Shown here: positions 1 to 8,351 of the stretch, in pieces
Layout: each line of letters opens with the position of its first letter
Position numbering within the stretch: position 1 is the first letter of the stretch
Source of the DNA: JAHRAW01 sp963693025
GTDB taxonomy: Bacteria > Pseudomonadota > Gammaproteobacteria > Arenicellales > Poriferihabitantaceae
Reading direction: 5' to 3'
Assembly: GCA_963693025.1 (NCBI GenBank)
Contig: OY843749.1
Span: 744,001-808,000 of the forward strand
Length of the DNA: 64,000 nucleotides
Made by a program: the position numbers and the translations under genes
The notes under the pieces: model-generated
What the model was told of the DNA's origin: nothing
Databases searched by the model: none
The model's input: only the letters and a program-made list of their open reading frames with translations

Positions 1-1428
1 GGCGGAGTAGATGAACGGCTTGATGTTGGAGCCGGGCTGCCTGAGCGCCTGCGTGGCGCGGTTGAACTTGCTCAGGTAGTAGTCAAAGCCGCCGGTCATC
101 GCGCGAATCGCCCCGCTGTTCGGGTCGAGGCTGACCAGCGCGCCGGATATCGCCGGCATCTGGTTGAGGCGCCAGACGTTGTCGCTGGTGCGCGACACAT
201 AGACGATGTCGCCGCGGCTGACCACCTCGGCGCTGGTGGTCGGTTCGCGCCCCATGATGTCGGCGGATTTATAGGCTTTCGCCCACTTGATATGCGCCCA
301 GTCGATGCGAATCGTTTCCTGATCCTGCGTGAGCGCGGTGATGGACTGCCCGCGGTTTTCCAGCACGACCGCCGGCACCAGTTCCCGGCTCTTGGGATAT
401 GCCAGCAACGCCTGGTCGATGGATTCCGGCGTTTGCTCGTCCGGGTTGATATGCGCGAGCGGACCGCGAAAGCCGTGGCGGCGGTCGTAACTCATCAAGC
501 CGTTTCGCAACGCTTCATCGGCCTGCGCCTGGTGCTCGCTGTTGATGCTGACCGTGACCCGGAAACCCAACTCGTAAGTCCGCTCGCCGAAGCGCTCGAC
601 CATCAACTGGCGCACCAACTCGGCGACATACGGCGCCTGCGCTTCCACTTCGGCGACATGCCGCGTGGCGGTGACCGGCGCCTGGCGCGCGGTGTTGTAA
701 CTGAGGTCGTCGATGCGCCCCAGTTCGTGCAGGCGTTTGAGCACGTGGTCGCGGCGCTCGGCGGCGCGGCGCGGATTGGATATCGGGTTGTCGCGCGACG
801 GCGCTTTGGGCAGCCCGGCGAGCATGGTGATTTCGGGAACGCTCAGGTTTTCCAGTTCAACGCCGTAATAAACCTGCGAAGCGGCGGCGAAACCATACGC
901 GCGGTGGCCGAGGAAAATCTTGTTGAAATACAGTTCCAGAATCTCATCTTTGGTCAGCGCGCGCTCCATATTGAAGGCGAGCAAGATTTCCTTGAGTTTG
1001 CGCGTGTAGGTTTTTTCCGGCGTGAGGAAAAAATTTCGCGCGACCTGCATGGTGATGGTGCTCGCCCCCTGCGAGCGCGACTTGCTCAGCAGGTTGCTCA
1101 AACCGGCGCGCACGATGCCGGGGAAGTCGACGCCGTTGTGGTGGTAGAAGCGGTCGTCTTCGGTCGCCAGCACGGCGTCGATTAGCAGCGGCGGGGTTTT
1201 GTCGAGCGAGACCGGGATGCGCCTTTCGTTGCCATACTCGGCGATGAGTTTGCCGTCGTTGTTGTAAATGCGCAGCGGGATGTTCAGGGGGACGCGCCGG
1301 ATGTCCTCGATGGTGGGCAGTTCGGGCAGCAGGGTGGCGGCATACAATCCGAGCCCGATGCCCATGGTGACCGCAAACAGCAAGCCCCACGAAAGGACTC
1401 TCAGCAGCGCTCTGGCGAAAAATCTCAT
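1..1428 (-). CDS. mrcA: Penicillin-binding protein 1A, bifunctional peptidoglycan synthase (3' end outside window)
   Basis: Class A penicillin-binding protein that polymerises glycan strands (GT51 domain) and cross-links peptides (transpeptidase) at the inner membrane. The frame is open for 476 codons and runs off the window edge. The start ATG (1426-1428) leads into MRFFARALLRVLSWG and one N-terminal membrane anchor. The glycosyltransferase motif EDDRFYHHNGVD and the segment GASTITMQVARNFF are clear. Near the window edge the transpeptidase motif GSNIKPF gives the nucleophile at about Ser467. The gene diverges from aroK across about 125 bp. In many gammaproteobacteria a pilMNOPQ or hofMNOPQ operon lies between these two genes; here it is absent. 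The activator LpoA is encoded near 8.4-10.5 kb. The family is certain; the mrcA symbol follows from context. Confidence 0.93.
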   Translation of the reverse strand, partial: MRFFARALLRVLSWGLLFAVTMGIGLGLYAATLLPELPTIEDIRRVPLNIPLRIYNNDGKLIAEYGNERRIPVSLDKTPPLLIDAVLATEDDRFYHHNGVDFPGIVRAGLSNLLSKSRSQGASTITMQVARNFFLTPEKTYTRKLKEILLAFNMERALTKDEILELYFNKIFLGHRAYGFAAASQVYYGVELENLSVPEITMLAGLPKAPSRDNPISNPRRAAERRDHVLKRLHELGRIDDLSYNTARQAPVTATRHVAEVEAQAPYVAELVRQLMVERFGERTYELGFRVTVSINSEHQAQADEALRNGLMSYDRRHGFRGPLAHINPDEQTPESIDQALLAYPKSRELVPAVVLENRGQSITALTQDQETIRIDWAHIKWAKAYKSADIMGREPTTSAEVVSRGDIVYVSRTSDNVWRLNQMPAISGALVSLDPNSGAIRAMTGGFDYYLSKFNRATQALRQPGSNIKPFIYSA

Positions 1429-1504
1429 CAAACCAACCGGTTGTGTCTTGACACGCGTCTCGCGGGGCGACGGGAAAACTTCCCCACGCGCGCCCGCACA
1501 AAGT

Positions 1505-1510
1505 ATTATA
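1505..1510 (-). promoter_or_regulatory. Candidate -10 box for the PBP1A gene
   Basis: The minus strand reads TATAAT here, about 77 bp upstream of the PBP1A start. A possible -35 (TTGCCG, minus strand, 1526-1531) sits 15 bp away, which is short. The plus strand also reads TATTAT at 1504-1509, so the same patch could serve aroK. Confidence 0.35.
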
Positions 1511-1553
1511 GCCCCAATCCGTGTTCGGCAACCGCCACCGTGAGACTTAACGC

Positions 1554-2102
1554 GTGCAAACTAATGTCTATCTGATCGGCCTGATGGGGGCGGGCAAAAC
1601 CACCGTGGGGCGCAAACTCGCCCGCCTGCTGCGCTGCGATTTCATCGACACCGACCACGCGCTGGAGGAGCGCACCGGGGTGTCGGTCAGCCACATATTC
1701 GAGATTGAAGGCGAGCGCGGTTTCCGCGAGCGGGAAGCCAAACTGCTGGCGGAAGTCAGCATGCGCGAGCGCGCCGGCGGCGCGGTCATCGCCACCGGCG
1801 GCGGCGTCGTGCTGATGGAAAGCAACCGCCGGGTGATGCGCCGCTCGGGAACCGTGGTGTATTTGCGCGCCTCGGCGGAGTTGCTCTGGGAGCGCCTCAA
1901 AGGCGGCCAGACCCGCCCGCTGTTGAGCGCGCCGGACCCGAAAAGTAAAATAGCGCAACTGCTGGAAGCGCGCGCTCCGCTGTATACCGCGCAAGCGGAT
2001 TTTATCGTCGACGTGGGCGCCGATGCGGGCGCCGAGCCGGCGGTCAAACTGGCGAACAAAATAGACGACCTTCTGCGGCACGAGCACGATGTGGTGCGAT
2101 GA
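1554..2102 (+). CDS. aroK: Shikimate kinase
   Basis: Phosphorylates shikimate with ATP in the chorismate pathway; cytoplasmic. The 182-residue length fits the family. The Walker A loop GLMGAGKTT lies at residues 9-17, the shikimate-contacting DTD at about 32-34, and the glycine-rich ATGGGVV segment follows near residue 78. The start is a GTG placed directly before QTNVYLIGLMG, which matches the usual short N-terminus of AroK. The stop overlaps the aroB ATG (ATGA), so the two genes are translationally coupled. This is the classic aroK-aroB pair. Confidence 0.96.
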   Translation: MQTNVYLIGLMGAGKTTVGRKLARLLRCDFIDTDHALEERTGVSVSHIFEIEGERGFREREAKLLAEVSMRERAGGAVIATGGGVVLMESNRRVMRRSGTVVYLRASAELLWERLKGGQTRPLLSAPDPKSKIAQLLEARAPLYTAQADFIVDVGADAGAEPAVKLANKIDDLLRHEHDVVR

Positions 2103-3190
2103 AAACGGTTGAAATCAATTTGAAAGAGCGCGGCTACCAAGTCCGCATCGGGCGCGACTTGCTGTCCGCGGCGGACGAGTGGATGCCGTGGATTGCCGGC
2201 GGGCAGGTCTGCATCGTCACCGACGACGTGGTCGCGCCGCTTTACCTTGAGCGCGTGCGCGCGGCGTTGCCGGACAAGCAGGTGGTCAGCAAAATTCTGC
2301 CGCACGGGGAGCCGGGCAAGCATCTCGGCGGCATCGAAGACATCATTGAGTTGCTGCTGAGCACGCCGTGCGACCGCGAGGTCACGCTCATCGCCCTCGG
2401 CGGCGGCGTGGTCGGCGACATGGCGGGCTTTGCCGCCGCGTGCTATCAGCGCGGCGTGCCGTTCATCCAGGCGCCCACCACCTTGCTCGCGCAGGTCGAT
2501 TCCTCGGTGGGCGGCAAGACCGGGGTCAACCATCCGCTCGGCAAGAACATGATTGGCGCGTTTCACCAGCCGCGCCGGGTGCTCGCCGACACCGCCACGC
2601 TCGACACCCTCGACCGTCGGCAGTTTTGCGCGGGAATGGCGGAGGTGATTAAGTATGGCGTCATCAACGACTCGGCGTTTTTCGCGTGGTTGGAAAGCCA
2701 CATCGACGCGGTCATGGCGCGCGACCCCGACGCGCTGGAGTTCATCATCGAGCGCTCGTGCGTCAACAAAGCGGCCATCGTCGAGCAAGACGAGCGGGAA
2801 AGCGCGGCGGGGACTGGCGGGCGCGCGCTGCTCAATCTGGGGCACACCTTCGCACACGCGATTGAAGCGGGCACCGGTTACAACCAATGGCTGCACGGCG
2901 AGGCGGTCGCCACCGGCATCGCAATGGCGGCGCATCTGTCGATGGCAATGGGGCGGATGTCCGCCGACGAAGGCGAGCGCATCAGCCGCTTGCTCGTTGC
3001 CGCCGGGCTGCCCGTGGGACCTTTCGCCGGCGTGTCGACGCCGGACATGCTACGGCTGATGAAGGTGGATAAGAAGGTGCGCGACGGCAAGTTGCGGCTG
3101 GTGCTGCCGGAGGGCATCGGCAAGGCGCGCGTCGTGGCGGATTATCCGCCGCAGGCGCTGATGCAAACCGTGGCGCATTTTACTGCGTAG
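2099..3190 (+). CDS. aroB: 3-dehydroquinate synthase
   Basis: NAD- and metal-dependent enzyme that closes the ring of DAHP to give 3-dehydroquinate, the second step of the shikimate pathway. The 363 residues are the usual length. Visible family signatures are the NAD-binding segment ALGGGVVGDMAGFAA, the PTTLLAQVDSSVGGKTGVN block, the metal-ligand regions GMAEVIKYG and LNLGHTFAHAIE, and the final ligand in WLHGEAVATG. It starts inside the last codons of aroK with a 4-bp overlap. The usual damX gene does not follow. Confidence 0.96.
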   Translation: MKTVEINLKERGYQVRIGRDLLSAADEWMPWIAGGQVCIVTDDVVAPLYLERVRAALPDKQVVSKILPHGEPGKHLGGIEDIIELLLSTPCDREVTLIALGGGVVGDMAGFAAACYQRGVPFIQAPTTLLAQVDSSVGGKTGVNHPLGKNMIGAFHQPRRVLADTATLDTLDRRQFCAGMAEVIKYGVINDSAFFAWLESHIDAVMARDPDALEFIIERSCVNKAAIVEQDERESAAGTGGRALLNLGHTFAHAIEAGTGYNQWLHGEAVATGIAMAAHLSMAMGRMSADEGERISRLLVAAGLPVGPFAGVSTPDMLRLMKVDKKVRDGKLRLVLPEGIGKARVVADYPPQALMQTVAHFTA

Positions 3191-3198
3191 CAAACGGC

Positions 3199-3204
3199 TA
3201 TAAT
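3199..3204 (+). promoter_or_regulatory. Candidate -10 box upstream of the small protein/argH unit
   Basis: A perfect TATAAT lies between aroB and the ATG at 3214. Transcription would begin within a few bases of that ATG, so the message might be almost leaderless. No convincing -35 was seen. Confidence 0.35.
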
Positions 3205-3213
3205 CCGGCTGTT

Positions 3214-3501
3214 ATGGTGATTGTATTCAACCGCGACGAAGACGCCTATTTGGCATGGCTTGCCAAAAACCCGCATGGTTTTGTCGTCAACACATACCAG
3301 AAACCCGACTCAAGTTATCTGATATTGCACCGTGCGAGTTGCGCCAGCATTAGCAACGACGCGAAACCGCCGGGCGGATTCACCGAACGGGACTATATAA
3401 AAATCTGTGCGCTGACGATAGACGAACTTCGCGCCGAGATGAAATCGCGCAAACTAACGAACGGCTCATTCAGCAAAGAATGTGGTCTCTGCAAACCATG
3501 A
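3214..3501 (+). CDS. Small conserved-looking protein of unknown function
   Basis: A 95-residue soluble protein that I cannot assign to a function. It has a central segment FVVNTYQKPDSSYLILHR followed by a Cys (RASCAS) and ends with a paired-cysteine motif ECGLCKP, which suggests metal binding or a disulfide. There is no signal peptide or membrane segment. Its stop codon overlaps the argH ATG (ATGA at 3498-3501), and a TATAAT box lies just upstream, so it looks like a real gene translated together with argH. Any role in arginine synthesis would be speculation. Confidence 0.7.
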   Translation: MVIVFNRDEDAYLAWLAKNPHGFVVNTYQKPDSSYLILHRASCASISNDAKPPGGFTERDYIKICALTIDELRAEMKSRKLTNGSFSKECGLCKP

Positions 3502-4889
3502 CCCAAAAAAAACCCTGGAGCGGTCGCTTCGCCAAACAAACGCATCCGCTAATGGAAACATTTTCCGCTTCCGTCGGATTTGACCGACGCTTATACCGCC
3601 ACGACATTCGCTGCTCGCTCGCGCATGCGCGTATGCTGGCAGACATCGGCGTGCTGAGCGCCGGCGAATTGAACGACATTAAAAACGGCTTGAGCGCCAT
3701 CCTCAAACAAATCGAACAAGGCGAGTTCCAATGGAGCGACACGCTCGAAGACGTCCACATGAATATCGAAGCGAAACTCATCGACCTAATCGGCGACGCC
3801 GGCAAGAAACTGCACACCGCGCGCTCGCGCAACGACCAGGTCGCCACCGGCATGCGGCTTTACTTGCGCGAGCAACTGGACGAACTCTGCCGCGCGCTCG
3901 GCGCGTTGCAGCGGGCGGTGGTGGATTTGGCGGCGGCTGAGGCGGCGACGATTATGCCCGGCTTGACGCACCTGCAAAGCGCGCAGCCGGTCACCTTCGG
4001 CCATCATCTGCTGGCGTGGAATGAGATGCTGGAACGCGACGACGCGCGCCTGCGGGAATGCCGCGCGCGCGTCAACATCTCGCCGCTCGGCAGCGCGGCG
4101 CTTGCCGGTACCGGCTTCAACATCGACCGCGAGATGACCGCCGGGGAGTTGGGCTTTGACGGCGTCAGCCGCAACTCGCTGGACGCGGTTTCCGACCGCG
4201 ACTTTGCGGTCGAGTTCGCCGCCGATGCGGCGTTGCTGATGGTGCACCTGTCGCGGATGGCGGAAGAAATCGTGCTGTGGTGCTCGGACGCATTCGGTTT
4301 CATCGACCTCGGCGACGCGTTCAGCACCGGCTCAAGCATCATGCCGCAGAAAAAAAACCCGGACGTGGCGGAGCTCGTGCGCGGCAAATGCGCGCGCGTG
4401 AACGGCAATCTGACGGCGTTGCTGATGCTGATGAAGGCACAGCCGCTGGCGTATAACCGCGACAACCAGGAGGACAAGGAGCCGGTGTTTGACAGCATCG
4501 ACACGGCGTTGCTTTGCCTGCGAGTGTTCGCCGCGATGCTGCCGCAAATCACGCTTGACCGCGATAAAATGCTGGCGGCGGCTGAGCGCGGCTATTCGAC
4601 CGCAACCGACCTGGCGGACTACTTGGTCGGCAGGAAAGTGCCGTTCCGCGAGGCGCACGAAGTGGTCGGCAAGGTGGTCGCGTTTGCGTTGAAAAAAAAT
4701 CTGCCGCTGGCGCAAATAGAACTCGCCGATTTCAACCGCTTCAGCGCGGCAATCCAATCGGATGTATTCGATGTCTTGACCGTGCAAGGCTCGGTCGCCG
4801 CGCGCAACCACATTGGCGGCACCGCGCCCGAGTGCGTCGCCAAAGCGGCGGCGGAAGCGTTGCGCGTGCTGGATGCGAAGGAGGTCTGA
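3498..4889 (+). CDS. argH: Argininosuccinate lyase
   Basis: Last step of arginine synthesis: splits argininosuccinate into arginine and fumarate; cytoplasmic homotetramer. The product is 463 residues, the normal length. The start chosen is the ATG in the 4-bp overlap with the upstream gene, giving MTQKKPWSGRF; an in-frame upstream start at 3480 would add six residues unlike the family. The lyase signature GSSIMPQKKNPD, the segment HTARSRNDQVATG and the block GLTHLQSAQPVTFGHH are intact. There are A8-type homopolymer runs near the start, in the signature and near 4690. Confidence 0.96.
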   Translation: MTQKKPWSGRFAKQTHPLMETFSASVGFDRRLYRHDIRCSLAHARMLADIGVLSAGELNDIKNGLSAILKQIEQGEFQWSDTLEDVHMNIEAKLIDLIGDAGKKLHTARSRNDQVATGMRLYLREQLDELCRALGALQRAVVDLAAAEAATIMPGLTHLQSAQPVTFGHHLLAWNEMLERDDARLRECRARVNISPLGSAALAGTGFNIDREMTAGELGFDGVSRNSLDAVSDRDFAVEFAADAALLMVHLSRMAEEIVLWCSDAFGFIDLGDAFSTGSSIMPQKKNPDVAELVRGKCARVNGNLTALLMLMKAQPLAYNRDNQEDKEPVFDSIDTALLCLRVFAAMLPQITLDRDKMLAAAERGYSTATDLADYLVGRKVPFREAHEVVGKVVAFALKKNLPLAQIELADFNRFSAAIQSDVFDVLTVQGSVAARNHIGGTAPECVAKAAAEALRVLDAKEV

Positions 4890-4890
4890 C

Positions 4891-5121
4891 GTGACGAAAG
4901 CGAGACAGGCGATGAAAAAGTCGTGGCGGATGGCGTTGTTGCTCGGCATAACGGGCCTGTTGCCCGCCGCCTGCGGTCAGACCGGCGCGTTGTATTTGCC
5001 TGACTCCGGCGGTGAGGAGAGCGCCGCCGTCGCGCCTCAGGGTAACGGCGTCGCGCCTCAGAGTAACGGCGTAACGCCTCAGCGTAACGGCGTAACGCCT
5101 CAGAATATCGCCACCGACTAA
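4891..5121 (+). CDS. lptM: LptM-type small lipoprotein
   Basis: Short outer-membrane lipoprotein of the LptM (YifL/LppL) family, whose members help mature the LPS translocon LptD. The GTG start is preceded by AAGGAGG with good spacing; ATG 4912 is the alternative. The signal peptide ends in a lipobox with the acylated Cys at residue 28 (LLPAAC), followed by the family core GQTGALYLPD. After the core lies a seven-residue repeat (V-A/T-P-Q-x-N-G, about four copies) from a 21-bp tandem DNA repeat. It sits just upstream of lysA, the order known from Pseudomonas. Confidence 0.85.
   Translation: MTKARQAMKKSWRMALLLGITGLLPAACGQTGALYLPDSGGEESAAVAPQGNGVAPQSNGVTPQRNGVTPQNIATD
5029..5112 (+). repeat. 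21-bp tandem repeat inside lptM
   Basis: About four units of a 21-bp repeat (core GCCTCAGNGTAACGGCGT) encode successive heptapeptides VAPQGNG, VAPQSNG, VTPQRNG and VTPQNIA in the lipoprotein tail. The period is a multiple of three, so copy-number change would keep the frame. Confidence 0.85.
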
Positions 5122-5174
5122 CCGCCCCGCTTCACGCTCCCCGGCTTGATGCGCGGCGGGGCGGGCGGTCAAGC

Positions 5175-6479
5175 ATGGATTATTTCCACTACATCGACGG
5201 TCATCTCCACGCGGAGCAGACGCCCTTGCGGGAGATTGCGGCGCGCGTCGGCACGCCGTGTTACGTCTATTCGCGCGCCACTTTGGAGCGGCACTGGCGC
5301 GCCTTCGACGACGCCCTCGGCAACCACCCGCACCGCATCTGCTACTCGGTCAAAGCCAACGGCAATCTGGCGGTGCTCGAGGTGCTCGCCCGGCTGGGCT
5401 CCGGGTTTGACATCGTCTCCGGCGGCGAACTGCGCCGCGTCATCGCCGCCGGCACTGAGGCGGCGGACAAAACGATTTTTTCCGGCGTCGGCAAGCAACG
5501 CTGGGAAATCCGCGAAGCCCTTGAAGCCGGAATCCGTTGTTTCAATATCGAGTCGGAAGGGGAGTTGCGGCGCATCAGCGACATCGCCGGGCAGCAGGGG
5601 CGGGTCGCCGCCATCTCGGTGCGGCTGAACCCGGATGTGGACGCCAACACCCACCCGTATATTTCCACCGGCTTGCGCGAGAATAAATTCGGACTGGCGG
5701 CGGAGCGCGCGCTCGCGGTCTACCGGCACGCGCAGAGCGACCCCAACATCCGCATCAGCGGCGTGGCGTGCCATATTGGCTCGCAGTTGACCGACTTGGC
5801 GCCGTATAAAGACGCGCTGCGGCGCGTGCTGGAATTCGTCGACCGGCTGGAAGCGAGCGGCATTGAGATTGAGCATATAGACTTCGGCGGCGGGCTGGGG
5901 GTGCGCTACTGCGCCGAGACGCCGCCGAGCCCGGCAGAGTATGGCGCGGCGATTCTAGAGCAAGTCCGCGCGCGCAAAAAAATTCTGCCGGTCGTCATCG
6001 AGCCGGGGCGGGCAATCGCCGCCAACGCCGGCGTGTTGCTGACGCGCGTCGTTTGTCTCAAGCGCGGCGACGGTGGCGGCGCGGACGGCGGCGGCGCGGA
6101 TTTCTGCGTGGTGGATGCCGGGATGAACGACTTGATTCGCCCGGCGTTGTATCAGGCGCATCAGGAAATAGTCGAAGTGGAACAGCAACCGAGCGCGCCG
6201 GAGCGGTTGTATGATGTGGTCGGTCCGGTGTGCGAGAGCAGCGACTTTCTGGGCAAGGCAAGACGCTTGAAAGTGCACGAGGCGCAGCCCGGCCCGGAGT
6301 CCGAAGCGAGCCTGCTGGCGGTCAGAACCGCGGGCGCGTATGGCGCGGTCATGAGCTCCAACTACAACGCGCGCCCCCGCCCGGCGGAAGTGATGGTGGA
6401 CGGCGGCGAGTTCCACCTCGTGCGAAAACGCGAAAGCCTCGATGCGCTTTACCGCGACGAATCGGTGTTGCCGGACTAA
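5175..6479 (+). CDS. lysA: Diaminopimelate decarboxylase
   Basis: PLP enzyme that decarboxylates meso-diaminopimelate to lysine, the final step of lysine synthesis. The fold-type III barrel begins near residue 27, with the PLP lysine at Lys60 in YSVKAN. The CHIGSQ motif, the glycine loop HIDFGGGLGV, the EPGRAI motif and the active-site CESSDFL are present. A glycine/aspartate insertion (GDGGGADGGGAD, about residue 297) sits in a loop just before the conserved FCVVDAGMNDL block and is not typical of the family. dapF, which often follows lysA, is not here. Confidence 0.95.
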   Translation: MDYFHYIDGHLHAEQTPLREIAARVGTPCYVYSRATLERHWRAFDDALGNHPHRICYSVKANGNLAVLEVLARLGSGFDIVSGGELRRVIAAGTEAADKTIFSGVGKQRWEIREALEAGIRCFNIESEGELRRISDIAGQQGRVAAISVRLNPDVDANTHPYISTGLRENKFGLAAERALAVYRHAQSDPNIRISGVACHIGSQLTDLAPYKDALRRVLEFVDRLEASGIEIEHIDFGGGLGVRYCAETPPSPAEYGAAILEQVRARKKILPVVIEPGRAIAANAGVLLTRVVCLKRGDGGGADGGGADFCVVDAGMNDLIRPALYQAHQEIVEVEQQPSAPERLYDVVGPVCESSDFLGKARRLKVHEAQPGPESEASLLAVRTAGAYGAVMSSNYNARPRPAEVMVDGGEFHLVRKRESLDALYRDESVLPD

Positions 6480-6525
6480 TGCATGGGCGGCATATTTTTA
6501 TCAACCTTATAACAGGAGCATCCCA

Positions 6526-7008
6526 ATGAAAAAATTTCTCATCTCCCTGGCCGTCATCATCAGCGTCATCTCGGTGCTGGCGGTCGGCGGCGTGTATTAC
6601 GTCTTGTCTCGCGGCGACTATGACCACCACATCGTGTCGCGCGTCCTCGATAAAATCGACGACGAAGTGAACCTCAGCGGCGAGCAAAGCACGCGCATCG
6701 AAGCGGCGCTCAACGACGCCGTCAAACGCTTCCGCAAAACGCGCCAAGAGTCAATCACCGCGCTGCTCACCCAGCCCACCCTAACCACCGAACAAGTCCG
6801 CCAAGCAATGGACACCCACCGCCCCGGCAGCGCCCGCGAACACCGAGACGCCCTAATCGCCGACACGGTGGTAAGCATCCACCAAATCCTAACCCCCACC
6901 CAACGCACCGAACTGGCCGAAGTCCTGGACGAAATGCGAGAAGAATTCACCCACCACCGCGGTCGCCGGCACCACCGCGAACGCTGGCAACGTTGGTGGT
7001 GGTGGTGA
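6526..7008 (+). CDS. Spy/CpxP-like periplasmic or membrane-anchored protein
   Basis: A 160-residue protein with an N-terminal hydrophobic segment (residues about 4-27) acting as signal anchor or signal peptide. A mostly helical, charged region follows, with two LTxxQxxxL-like segments (VNLSGEQSTRIEAAL and LTPTQRTELAEVL) resembling the LTxxQ motifs of Spy/CpxP extracytoplasmic chaperones and sensor-type proteins. The tail is rich in His, Arg and Trp and ends in four tryptophans, a possible metal- or membrane-binding feature. The start has a good AGGAG site at 6514-6518. The family call is by motif only. Confidence 0.65.
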   Translation: MKKFLISLAVIISVISVLAVGGVYYVLSRGDYDHHIVSRVLDKIDDEVNLSGEQSTRIEAALNDAVKRFRKTRQESITALLTQPTLTTEQVRQAMDTHRPGSAREHRDALIADTVVSIHQILTPTQRTELAEVLDEMREEFTHHRGRRHHRERWQRWWWW

Positions 7009-7010
7009 GT

Positions 7011-7378
7011 CGTCATTCTCGAGCGTTAGTGTCCGTTGCCGCCCCCACTACTCCGTCATTTCGAGCGTTAGTGTCCGTTGCCGCCCCACTACTCCGTCAT
7101 TCTCGAGCGTTAGTGACCGTTTGCCGCCGCGCTTTTTCTTTTAAGCGGCGGCTTACGGACACTTGCGTCCTCGGGAATCTCCCTAAGACTGGCACGGGCT
7201 TTGTTGGAATTCACGGTAGCCTTAGGGAGATTCCCGAAGCGAAGAAAATATGGTCGCCTGTCGGCTCCCTATTTTCTATCGTTCGAGAATGACGAGGTTG
7301 GGGGGCTCCCTATTTTTCTATCGTTCGAGAATGACGGCTATTACCCGTCACTCTCGAGCGTTAGTGTCCGCTACCCCC
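7011..7378. repeat. Palindromic repeat cluster 1 (one full ~200-bp copy plus partial copies)
   Basis: The full copy spans 7095-7294, left-to-right with the first hairpin leading. Partial left ends begin at 7011 and 7054, a solo right end covers 7302-7334, and another left end begins at 7346. The full unit starts CGTCATTCTCGAGCGTTAG, ends CTATCGTTCGAGAATGACG, and holds a GC-rich hairpin and a CGGGAATCTCCCTAAG / CTTAGGGAGATTCCCGA hairpin. The last fragment runs into the 3' end of rsmI and supplies its stop codon region. The cluster fills the convergent gap after the Spy-like gene. Confidence 0.9.
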
Positions 7379-8255
7379 CACGCTTGATCTTGAGTCCCGT
7401 TTCGTAAAGTTCATTGCGGCTTTCGTTGAGGAGTTTTGCGGCTATTTGGGTGGCGCGTTTGAGGGGCATTTCTTCGCTCAGTAGCGTCATGATTTCGGCT
7501 GCGCGGCGGGCTTCGCCTCGGCGGGCGGTGGCGCCGCTGATGATGAGCACGAACTCGCCCTTGCGGTGATGCGCGGCGGTGGCAAGGGTTGTCCTCACCT
7601 CCGCCAGCGTGCCGCAGTAAAAGGTCTCGAATTTCTTGCTGATTTCGCGCGCCACGGTGACCTGCCGGTCGTCGCCGAACAGCGGCGCCATCGCCTCGAG
7701 CGTGGCGGTGATGCGGTGGCTGGATTCGTATAAGACCAGCGTGCGCGGCTCGTCTTGCAGGTCGCGCAACCGCCGCTTGCGGGCTTCGGCGGTGGCGGGC
7801 AGAAACCCCTCGAAGCAGAACCGCTCGGCGGACTGCCCCGCCGCCGACAGCGCCGCGGTCACGGCGCTTGCGCCCGGCACCGGGGTCACGCCGATGCCCG
7901 CCTCCCGCGCCCGGCGCACCAGACGGTAGCCGGGGTCGCTGATGAGGGGCGTGCCGGCGTCGCTGATTAGCGCCATGCGCGCGCCGCCGCCCAGCCGCCG
8001 CAGCAACGCCGGCAGCCGCGCGGCTTCGTTGTGTTGATGAAACGAGCGCACCGGCGTGCGAATGTCCAGATGCCGCAGCAGCACCGCCGCGCGCCGGGTG
8101 TCTTCCGCGAGAATCAAATCGACCCGCGCGAGCACGTCGATTGCGCGCAGGGTGATGTCCGCCAGGTTGCCGATGGGCGTGGCGACGACGAACAGCGTGC
8201 CGGTTTCGCCGCCGGTTTCAGACGCGCGGGCGGGCGCTTCGGTTTTGCGGTTCAT
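7371..8255 (-). CDS. rsmI: 16S rRNA (cytidine-1402 2'-O)-methyltransferase
   Basis: SAM-dependent methylase (tetrapyrrole-methylase fold) that modifies the ribose of C1402 in the ribosomal decoding centre. At 294 residues it is the usual size. Family blocks seen are LFVVATPIGNLADITLRA near residue 20, LAEDTRRA, SFHQHNE, ALISDAGTPLISDPGYRLVR and PGASAVTAALSAAG. It diverges from lpoA with only a short gap, the same arrangement as yraL/yraM in Escherichia coli. Its final codons (KIKRGG, stop at 7371) lie in a repeat fragment, so the C-terminus may have been reshaped by it. Confidence 0.95.
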   Translation of the reverse strand: MNRKTEAPARASETGGETGTLFVVATPIGNLADITLRAIDVLARVDLILAEDTRRAAVLLRHLDIRTPVRSFHQHNEAARLPALLRRLGGGARMALISDAGTPLISDPGYRLVRRAREAGIGVTPVPGASAVTAALSAAGQSAERFCFEGFLPATAEARKRRLRDLQDEPRTLVLYESSHRITATLEAMAPLFGDDRQVTVAREISKKFETFYCGTLAEVRTTLATAAHHRKGEFVLIISGATARRGEARRAAEIMTLLSEEMPLKRATQIAAKLLNESRNELYETGLKIKRGG

Positions 8256-8273
8256 GCGCGGGTCTCGTATACT
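8245..8273 (+). promoter_or_regulatory. Candidate sigma-70 promoter for the lpoA operon
   Basis: TTGCGG (8245-8250), a 17-bp spacer and TATACT (8268-8273) lie at the rsmI 5' end. Transcription from it would begin near 8280, which argues that the lpoA start is the downstream TTG at 8352 rather than ATG 8280. Confidence 0.5.
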
Positions 8274-8351
8274 TTCGCCATGGACTCCAATGTATCATCG
8301 GTGGGTTGCGCGGGCGAATGTGCTTTTGCCCGCCGCCCTGAGGGAAAAACT

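Noticed and set aside
16..1185. Plus-strand frames opposite the PBP1A gene
   Set aside because: The minus-strand frame has intact glycosyltransferase and transpeptidase motifs; the opposite frames have none.
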